Origin: an uncultured Campylobacter sp.
Lineage (GTDB): Bacteria; Campylobacterota; Campylobacteria; Campylobacterales; Campylobacteraceae
Direction: 5' to 3'
Assembly: GCF_937997465.1 (NCBI RefSeq)
Contig: NZ_CALKTQ010000172.1
Coordinates: 1-5,463 of the forward strand
DNA length: 5,463 bases
Made by a program: the position numbers and the translations under genes. Shown here in pieces: positions 1 through 4,839 of this stretch; position 1 is the first letter of the stretch, and each line of letters opens with the position of its first letter. The notes beneath the pieces are model-generated. The model did not search any database. It was not told the DNA's origin and was given only the letters and a program-made list of their open reading frames with translations.

Positions 1-461
1 CTTCGTCGTCTTTGAAGGTCGGATTTAGCTTGCCTTTATCGGCGGCGTCGCTGCGTTGAAAACTAACGGCGACGACTGGGATTTTGAGCTCGCTCATCTT
101 GTCGATGTATTCTTGCGGGATGTAGTTCGTGACACGATCACGACGCCCGGCTTTAGCAAAGCACCGCCTCGTAGTTGATGACCTTCAGATCGCCAGGTGT
201 GGGCATATCTTTTAGGCTCGGCGCTAGGCGGATGTAGTTTTTGCCGAGCGACTTCTCCCACGACTCCTGCACGAGGGCAACCTTATCCAGCGCGTTTAGC
301 TCATTGAGCGCGTTTAGGCTTTGGTGCTGAAGCACGACTATGCGCCTAACCTCATCAGGCAGCGTGACATCGCGGCCTAGCTGATCGGTTACGACGCGGT
401 CTGCAAAAAGCGAACTCGCGCACAGCGCAAGAGCTAGCGCGAAAGAGTGAAATTTGCTCAT
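1..461 (-). pseudogene. ABC importer periplasmic substrate-binding protein, frameshifted and cut by left edge
   Basis: The N-terminal 102 residues read cleanly from ATG at 459-461, with AAGGA (467-471) six bases upstream. Residues 1-20 form a signal peptide (a short KFH start, a hydrophobic SFALALALCASSLFA core, likely cut before DRV), so the product would be periplasmic. The segment VTDQLGRDVTLPDEVRRIVV is the typical opening of the BtuF/FepB/CeuE-type binding-protein family (iron-siderophore, haem or cobalamin uptake); the ligand cannot be told from this. The frame stops at TAA (153-155) just after VINYEAVL. Homology-like sequence resumes at once in another frame: TNYIPQEYIDKMSELKIPVV, then VAVSFQRSDAADKGKLNP, to the window edge. 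Rejoining needs about three small changes: an extra base at 158-160, one at about 148-154, and two extra or one missing at about 131-134. This is either a true pseudogene or local sequencing error. The family assignment is fairly secure; the substrate is unknown. Confidence 0.72.
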
Positions 462-481
462 GTTTTTCCTTAAGTTTTTAA

Positions 482-487
482 ATTATA
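482..487 (-). promoter_or_regulatory. Candidate sigma70 -10 box for the ABC binding-protein gene
   Basis: On the minus strand a perfect TATAAT lies 21 bases upstream of the ATG at 461, in a very AT-rich stretch. Campylobacter sigma70 promoters often have only a -10 box and an AT-rich upstream tract, which fits. The implied leader would be short (about 12-15 bases) but long enough to include the AAGGA. A TATAAA at 492-497 is an alternative. No clear Fur or other metal-regulator box was recognised. Confidence 0.35.
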
Positions 488-561
488 TTTATTTATAGGC
501 CTAAAATTAGTACTTTTAACCCATAAGTAAATAGTGGTATATTACAAGAACGGCGATAAAT

Positions 562-1405
562 TTAGCATAAATTTACAGATTTTGTTTTTTGCGGGTAAAT
601 TTGAGGGGCGGCGTTAGTGTAGTTTTTGATAAAATTTAGCAAAACGGCTAGTATGGCGGCTGTGATAAAACTTGAAGTTTTTAAATTTTAGGGCTGCGCT
701 AGAGCGATATTTTTGATCCTAGCCCAAGCCGCTAGTTCGCAAAGTGGGATCAAGAGCGCTATCGTAAGCAGTGCGTATGGAGATACCAAACTGTTAAGGG
801 GACGAAAAATCGATAAACTGAAGCGCTGTGCACATAAAGGCTAAGCCTGAGTAGATGTAGAAAGCACTGCTCTGTGTATCTTTGCCGAGCAGATAGTACG
901 CAACGCCGAGCATAAGCCAAAAATAAATAGTAAGAATAGAGTCTATAGTAAGAAATATCGTAAGGGCCGAGCCTTGTATATTTAAAAAATTATTTGCGAC
1001 CGCTCCGATTACAGAATAAGCATTGTTAACAAAAGAGCCTCCGATCTGCGCCGCGGCATACTCTACTGTGCTAAAACCGACTTGACTTACCGAATACAAT
1101 GCCATAGATAGCCATAAAATCGCTATTAGCGCCGCCGCGATTAGCGCGGAGGAAATTCTCGTAAAAAGCTTGCTTGCAGAGAGTTTGGAGATTTGTCTAG
1201 CAACAAGAAGCTTAAAAATCATCGATGCAAGAAAAGTAAAGCAGATAAAAAACACGGCGGTCAAAAATCCAGCTAGCGAAACGCGGCTACAAAATTCGCA
1301 CAAAGCCCAAATAGATATGTAGCCTTCGATGATTAAAATATTAGACGCTATGCCGCGGAATTTTATCTCGGCCAGGGGTTTCTGATCTATCTTTGCGCCT
1401 TTGAT
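562..1405 (-). pseudogene. Decayed gene for an unrecognised multipass inner-membrane protein (about 280 aa if repaired)
   Basis: The longest clean stretch (1303 to 794) is strongly hydrophobic, with membrane-type segments such as AGFLTAVFFICFTFLASMIF, SALIAAALIAILWLSMALY and DSILTIYFWLMLGVAYYLL. Upstream the same frame stays open and protein-like for 34 more codons (KGAKIDQKPLAEIKFRGIAS, then NILIIEGYISIWALCEFC) back to an ATC codon at 1403-1405, just after an A-rich stretch. ATG would be expected there, and no ATG or GTG exists in frame before the upstream TAA. At the other end the frame hits TAA at 794-796. Deleting one T from the T run (A run at 805-809 on the plus strand) instead gives FRPLNSLVSPYALLTIALLI and a further segment to TAA at 688-690. 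Beyond that stop the same frame stays protein-like (TSSFITAAILAVLLNFIKNY) to TAA at 562-564. Five to seven membrane spans are likely. It lies 62 bp downstream of rpoD in the same direction, behind a terminator. I recognise no family. The lesions could be partly sequencing error. Confidence 0.6.
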
Positions 1406-1447
1406 TTTTCTTTAAATTTGGTAACGGGTTTTATTTGCCGATCCGCT

Positions 1448-1476
1448 ATAAAAGAGGAGGGCTAAATTTAGCCCTC
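1448..1476 (-). terminator. Rho-independent terminator of rpoD, overlapping its stop codon
   Basis: Positions 1457-1476 form a perfect 20-bp palindrome, GAGGGCTAAATTTAGCCCTC, which gives an 8-bp stem with an AATT loop. On the minus strand it is followed by CTC and a TTTT run (1450-1453). The rpoD stop codon (1468-1470) sits inside the palindrome, so the last codons of rpoD form one arm. The U tract is short, so termination may be partial. Confidence 0.7.
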
Positions 1477-3351
1477 GATGTAGTTTTTGAGCTTTCTACC
1501 GACTTTTGGGTGTTTTAGTTTTTTGATGGCAGAGCTTTCGATCTGGCGGACACGCTCGCGGGTTACGTTTAGCTCTTTGCCGATCTCTTCTAGAGTGCGG
1601 TCACTCTCGTCGTCGAGTAAGCCAAATCTCATCCTGATGACAGCTTTTTCGCGCTCGTTTAGCTGGTCTAGAACTTCGTCTATCTGCTCTTTTAGGTCGT
1701 TTTTTAGGATATGATCCATCGGGCTTAGAGAGCTTCTGTCCTCGACGAAATCTCCAAATTTACCGTCGTCTTCATTGCCGATAGGGGCTTCTAGGCTGAT
1801 AGGCTCTTTTGTGATTTTGATGACCTGTTTTATCTTGTCCGCGCTTAGTCCGACCTCAGCTGCGATTACGTTTATATCCGGCTCTTTGCCTTCTTCTTGT
1901 AGGTATTTTCGGTTGATTTTGTTTATACGGTTTATCGTTTCTATCATATGGATAGGGATACGTATCGTACGAGCTTGATCGGCAATAGCGCGGCTAATAG
2001 CCTGACGTATCCACCACGTCGCATAGGTAGAAAATTTATACCCTTTTTTATATTCAAATTTATCGACCGCTTTCATTAACCCGATATTGCCCTCTTGAAT
2101 CAGGTCTAAAAACGGTAAACCGCGGTTTGTGTAGCGCTTGGCGATGCTCACAACTAGGCGTAAATTTGATTTTGCCATCCTGGCTTTTGCTTCGTCGGAT
2201 ATCTTTTTGCCGCGTTTGATCTGCTCTAAAATTTCCTTTAAAAGTATCGGATCGAGGTTGAATCCGCTCTTGCTCGCTTCCTTGGTCGCAAATAGTTTTT
2301 TGATCTCCACGTAGGTTGATACCATCGTAGCCTCGGGTACTCGCGCGATGATATCTTCTTTGCTGAGCTTGATGATATCTTTTAGGATCGACTTGTGATT
2401 TTTCTTTAGCTCGTCGCTAAACATAGGTAGCTTATACTCGAGTCTTTTTAGCTCTCTGTCAAATTCATCATCGCTCTTTAGCGCCGTTTCCATCGACTTT
2501 ACGATCTCGGTTATGAGCTTGCTGGTAGGCCCTAGATCCATTAGCTTGTCTTTTAAAATTTTCTTTTTAAACGCAAGCGTTATCTTTGCTAAAAACTCAT
2601 CCTCAGTCTCTACTTCGTTTTGTTTATTTGCAGTTTTTAGCCACTCTTTTTTGGCCTTTTCGAGCGCTTTAAAACTCTCGATCACTTTTTCAGCTCGTTT
2701 GTCGTCTTTTTTATTGTGTTTTTTTGGCTTGGCTTCTTTCTCTTCGCCTTCCTCGACATCATCCTCGACTTCTTCGTTTTCTTCCTCTTCCTCGACCTCT
2801 TCGCTGCCTTCCTCACCTTCGTCGTCAAAGCTTCTAAAAAGCTCTTTTACGCGGCGTTCGCGGTTTATAAGCGGCTCTTTGTAGTCAAGAATAAAATCGA
2901 TAAGGTATGGTACTGAGCAAAATGCGTCAATGATGATATCTTCGCCAAGCTCGATTTTTTTGCTGATTTCTACTTCTTCTTCTTTGGTTAGTAGTGCGAT
3001 TTGACCCATTTCGCGTAGGTACATACGCACGGGGCTATCCGAGCGCGACCACTCGAGCAGATCGGTTTCGCTGGCGAGGTCAAATTCTTCCTCTAGATTG
3101 TCGTCGGCTAGTTTGGCCAGCTCCTCGCGACGCTTTTTAGCGTCTTCGATATTGCGCATTTTAGCGATTTCAGCTGAGGTTATGAGCTGGACTTTATTTT
3201 CTTTCGCCAGCGACTCTATCTTTTTTGCTATCGCTGCGGTCGGCGCTTTGTCTAGGAATTTAACTAGTTTTTCGTAAGTGATATAGCCTTTGGCATTTTC
3301 TTTAAAAAGCTCTTCTATGAGCGACAATGCCTCTTTTTTTGCGGTACTCAT
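1468..3351 (-). CDS. rpoD: RNA polymerase primary sigma factor RpoD (sigma70)
   Basis: A 627-residue primary sigma factor that directs core RNA polymerase to housekeeping promoters. In order: region 1.1 at about 1-75; region 1.2 at about 102-137 (SDSPVRMYLREMGQIALLTK); a non-conserved region with an acidic low-complexity tract at about 175-206 followed by a lysine-rich patch; regions 2.1-2.4 at about 394-466, with RLVVSIAKRYTNRGLPFLDL, the melting motif YATWWIRQAI (443-452) and the -10 reading segment ADQARTIRIP; region 3 at about 473-540; and region 4, with the region 4.2 helix-turn-helix TLEEIGKELNVTRERVRQIE at about 586-605. Length and layout match epsilonproteobacterial RpoD. The start is ATG at 3349-3351 (MSTAKKEAL), with AAGGA at 3359-3363 seven bases upstream. 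An in-frame TTG at 3391-3393 would add 14 residues but lies at the TATAAT promoter, so it is rejected. The gene is transcribed away from flgF and appears intact. Confidence 0.96.
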   Translation of the reverse strand: MSTAKKEALSLIEELFKENAKGYITYEKLVKFLDKAPTAAIAKKIESLAKENKVQLITSAEIAKMRNIEDAKKRREELAKLADDNLEEEFDLASETDLLEWSRSDSPVRMYLREMGQIALLTKEEEVEISKKIELGEDIIIDAFCSVPYLIDFILDYKEPLINRERRVKELFRSFDDEGEEGSEEVEEEEENEEVEDDVEEGEEKEAKPKKHNKKDDKRAEKVIESFKALEKAKKEWLKTANKQNEVETEDEFLAKITLAFKKKILKDKLMDLGPTSKLITEIVKSMETALKSDDEFDRELKRLEYKLPMFSDELKKNHKSILKDIIKLSKEDIIARVPEATMVSTYVEIKKLFATKEASKSGFNLDPILLKEILEQIKRGKKISDEAKARMAKSNLRLVVSIAKRYTNRGLPFLDLIQEGNIGLMKAVDKFEYKKGYKFSTYATWWIRQAISRAIADQARTIRIPIHMIETINRINKINRKYLQEEGKEPDINVIAAEVGLSADKIKQVIKITKEPISLEAPIGNEDDGKFGDFVEDRSSLSPMDHILKNDLKEQIDEVLDQLNEREKAVIRMRFGLLDDESDRTLEEIGKELNVTRERVRQIESSAIKKLKHPKVGRKLKNYIEG

Positions 3352-3382
3352 TCGGGATTCCTTCTTTTTGTAGAAAACGAGG

Positions 3383-3388
3383 ATTATA
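3383..3388 (-). promoter_or_regulatory. Sigma70 -10 box of rpoD
   Basis: A perfect TATAAT sits on the minus strand within GGGTATAATCC, 32 bases upstream of the rpoD ATG. Upstream of it lies a long A/T tract with no convincing -35, the usual Campylobacter sigma70 arrangement. The expected start of transcription is near 3375, giving a leader of about 25 bases that includes the AAGGA. RpoD would thus transcribe its own gene (inference). Confidence 0.7.
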
Positions 3389-3476
3389 CCCAAACTTCTT
3401 TAAATATTAATAAAAATACGATTATTTGGGCATTTTTACATAGGCTAAATTTGCTGAAAATTTTATTAAATTTGAG

Positions 3477-3493
3477 TTGGAACGGAAGTTGCT
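3477..3493 (+). promoter_or_regulatory. Sigma54 (RpoN) promoter of flgF
   Basis: TTGGAACGGAAGTTGCT matches the Campylobacter sigma54 pattern: GG at -24 (3479-3480), exactly ten bases, then GC at -12 (3491-3492), with TTGGAAC and TTGCT intact. The expected transcript start is near 3503-3504, giving a leader of about 74 bases before the flgF ATG. In Campylobacter, rod and hook genes of the middle flagellar class depend on RpoN and the FlgS/FlgR two-component system, so the match fits the gene it precedes. Confidence 0.85.
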
Positions 3494-3513
3494 GATCTAA
3501 TCAGAAAAATGTG

Positions 3514-3555
3514 CTCGTCTGAAAGTTGCAAGCAAAGCGTAGCAAAAAAGACGAG
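3514..3555 (+). other. Inverted repeat in the flgF leader RNA
   Basis: CTCGTCT (3514-3520) and AGACGAG (3549-3555) are perfect 7-bp complements. Inside them TTGC (3526-3529) can pair with GCAA (3542-3545), or alternatively with the closer GCAA at 3532-3535. The element lies wholly within the leader predicted from the sigma54 start and ends ten bases before the ribosome binding site AAGGA (3566-3570). A role in mRNA stability or translation is possible but is inference only. Confidence 0.45.
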
Positions 3556-3577
3556 TCGCCAAAATAAGGAAAAGTAA

Positions 3578-4390
3578 ATGAACAACGGCTACTACCAAGC
3601 AACCGGCGCCATGGTGACGCAGTTTAACCGCCTAGACGTCATCGCAAACAACCTTGCCAACATAAATACTATTGGCTTTAAACGCGACGACGTCGTAGTG
3701 GGTGATTTTGAGAGGATTTTTAAAGAGTACCGCGACGAGTTACCGATAGAAAATCACACGAAGGACGCGGCCAAATTTCTAAACAGAACTATCGACAGGG
3801 TGCCGCAAATCTCTGAGCAATACGTAGATTTTAGTCAGGGCGGGCTTAAATTTTCAAACAACGACCTTGACTTTGCGATGAAGCGCGAGGATCTGTTTTT
3901 CCTAGTCGAGGTAAAACCGGGCGATGTGCGCCTAACTAAAAACGGCTCGTTTAATCTCGACGAGGACGGATTTTTGGTAACAAAAGAGGGTTACAAGGTG
4001 CTGCCGAGCGATTATTTTACGAATAATTTTCAAGGCATCCAAATCCCGCAGGGAGAGCGCTTTTCTGCCGATAAAAACGGCAATCTCTACTCAAACGAGG
4101 AACCACTAGCTAGACTTTATATCGCGCAGCCAAAAGAGATACGAAATCTAACAAAAGAGGGCGATAATCTCTATGTTTTGCCGAATTTAAAGGAGCTTGA
4201 AGACGTGGGCGGCGAGATAGACGCGGTCGCGTGGAAATACACCCAAATTTCCAACGTAAACGCCGTGACCGAGATGGTCGGACTCATCGAGACGCAGCGC
4301 TTTGTCGAGATGTATCAAAAGGTGATGACGAGCCACATGGACGATCTAAATCAGGAAGCTATAAGTAAGCTTGCTAATACGAAAGTCTAA
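3578..4390 (+). CDS. flgF: Flagellar basal-body rod protein FlgF (FlgG2-like)
   Basis: A 270-residue distal/proximal rod protein of the flagellar basal body, exported by the flagellar type III system and assembled in the periplasmic axial rod. The N-terminal rod domain shows YYQATGAMVTQFNRLDVIAN followed by NLANINTIGFKRD (residues 25-37), the asparagine-rich motif of the family. The middle carries NNDLDFAMKREDLFFLVEV and TKNGSFNLDEDGFLVTKEGY, typical of the FlgE/F/G D1 domain. The C-terminal rod/hook domain covers about residues 224-270 (ISNVNAVTEMVGLIETQRF, then VEMYQKVMTSHMDDLN), where heptad-like helices pair with the N terminus in the assembled filament. There is no cleavable signal peptide, as expected. 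ATG is preceded by AAGGA (3566-3570) with a seven-base spacer. C. jejuni annotation often calls this gene flgG2. It starts a sigma54-driven transcript, diverges from rpoD, and lies 449 bp before flgG. Intact. Confidence 0.93.
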   Translation: MNNGYYQATGAMVTQFNRLDVIANNLANINTIGFKRDDVVVGDFERIFKEYRDELPIENHTKDAAKFLNRTIDRVPQISEQYVDFSQGGLKFSNNDLDFAMKREDLFFLVEVKPGDVRLTKNGSFNLDEDGFLVTKEGYKVLPSDYFTNNFQGIQIPQGERFSADKNGNLYSNEEPLARLYIAQPKEIRNLTKEGDNLYVLPNLKELEDVGGEIDAVAWKYTQISNVNAVTEMVGLIETQRFVEMYQKVMTSHMDDLNQEAISKLANTKV

Positions 4391-4400
4391 ATTTAGCGTT

Positions 4401-4435
4401 ATCTCTTTGACGTATTTGTGAGAGATTTAATTTTT
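4401..4435 (+). terminator. Weak candidate terminator after flgF
   Basis: ATCTCT (4401-4406) and AGAGAT (4421-4426) can form a 6-bp stem with a 14-base loop, followed by TTAATTTTT. The stem is short and AT-rich, so termination would be weak. The T run also forms the first arm of the larger hairpin at 4429-4479, so the two structures compete for it. Confidence 0.25.
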
Positions 4436-4479
4436 ACTTGCGGCGACAGGCTACGTGCCTAGTCTTGCTAGTAAAAATT
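4429..4479. repeat. Long imperfect inverted repeat (51-bp hairpin) downstream of flgF
   Basis: The arms are 4429-4451 and 4457-4479 around a TACGT loop. From the base: ten perfect pairs (AATTTTTACT with AGTAAAAATT), a T-T mismatch, GC/GC, two possible G-U pairs, one bulged C, GAC/GTC, a bulged A, then AGGC/GCCT. That is 19 Watson-Crick pairs in all. The T run is on the 5' side and the A run on the 3' side, the reverse of an intrinsic terminator, and no U tract follows. It starts 39 bases after the flgF stop. It resembles a processed intergenic RNA structure or a small palindromic repeat; the function is unknown. Confidence 0.7.
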
Positions 4480-4614
4480 TGCACAACTCGCAAATCCGCT
4501 CAAAGATATTTCCGCTAAGATTTTTAAATTTTAATAAACATAAATCGCTATACATTAAAACCCTGCCGCTAATATAAATTCAAAATACTTCCGCCAAAAT
4601 ATTTTCAAATTTTC

Positions 4615-4632
4615 CCAAATTTGCAAATTTGG
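4615..4632. repeat. Perfect 18-bp palindrome overlapping a sigma54 -24 element
   Basis: CCAAATTTGCAAATTTGG is exactly self-complementary. Its last two bases are the GG of the upstream flgG sigma54-type promoter, and its right half CAAATTTGG recurs at 4756-4764 at the second promoter. It could be a regulator site, but AAATTTG words are abundant in this genome type, so chance is a real alternative. Confidence 0.4.
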
Positions 4633-4645
4633 AACGCCTTTTGCT
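4629..4645 (+). promoter_or_regulatory. Sigma54 promoter upstream of flgG (distal, P1)
   Basis: TTGGAACGCCTTTTGCT carries GG (4631-4632), ten bases, and GC (4643-4644), with TTGGAAC and TTGCT exactly as at the flgF promoter. The predicted start is near 4655, giving a leader of about 185 bases before flgG. This is the better of the two sigma54 matches in the gap. Confidence 0.7.
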
Positions 4646-4725
4646 AAATACCTAAGAAATGCGAGAAATCGCGCCGAATTTGTAAATTTTAGACGTTCGC
4701 CAGGCATAAAAACAGTCGGCGACGG

Positions 4726-4745
4726 TTTTACGCAAAAGCGTAAAA
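4726..4745. repeat. 8-bp hairpin between the two flgG promoters
   Basis: TTTTACGC (4726-4733), an AAAA loop and GCGTAAAA (4738-4745) form a perfect stem-loop. On the plus strand it is followed only by TTTAAG, so it is at best a poor terminator of the P1 transcript. A second, bulged pairing lies just before it: CG/TCGCC (4694-4701) with GGCGACG (4718-4724). No function can be assigned. Confidence 0.4.
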
Positions 4746-4760
4746 TTTAAGACTACAAAT

Positions 4761-4777
4761 TTGGAATATTTTTTGCA
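4761..4777 (+). promoter_or_regulatory. Sigma54-type promoter upstream of flgG (proximal, P2)
   Basis: TTGGAATATTTTTTGCA has GG (4763-4764), ten bases, then GC (4775-4776). It differs from the other two sites by T for C after GGAA and A for T after TTGC. The predicted start is near 4787, about 53 bases before the flgG start. The match is weaker than P1, but the spacing and position are right. Confidence 0.5.
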
Positions 4778-4796
4778 AATTAAACAAATAAAGATA

Positions 4797-4820
4797 AGGC
4801 GCCCAAAGCGTGACGCGCCT
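4797..4820 (+). other. GC-rich hairpin in the flgG leader RNA
   Basis: AGGCGC (4797-4802) and GCGCCT (4815-4820) form a perfect 6-bp GC-rich stem with a 12-base loop. It lies six bases before the ribosome binding site AGAGGA (4827-4832) and would be present in transcripts from either candidate sigma54 promoter. Like the flgF leader repeat, it stands just upstream of the ribosome binding site; a translational role is speculative. Confidence 0.4.
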
Positions 4821-4839
4821 GCAGAAAGAGGAAAATGAA

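Noticed and set aside
527..545. Semi-palindrome with GTAA and TTAC ends in the intergenic region upstream of the ABC gene
   Set aside because: Only four outer base pairs match without a shift. It is not a recognisable Fur, NikR or other regulator box.
794..1303. A free-standing 169-aa membrane protein starting at TTG 1303
   Set aside because: The TTG has no ribosome binding site and protein-like sequence continues in frame upstream and, after a one-base slip, downstream. It is treated as part of the larger damaged gene.
1487..2916. Several plus-strand open frames (1487-1714, 1775-1978, 2513-2884, 2716-2916)
   Set aside because: They lie wholly inside rpoD on the opposite strand, are serine/phenylalanine-rich mirror images of its codons, and lack ribosome binding sites.
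4661..4672. Small hairpin GCGA-GAAA-TCGC with a GNRA-type loop near the predicted P1 transcript start
   Set aside because: A 4-bp stem is too easily found by chance to annotate as a feature.
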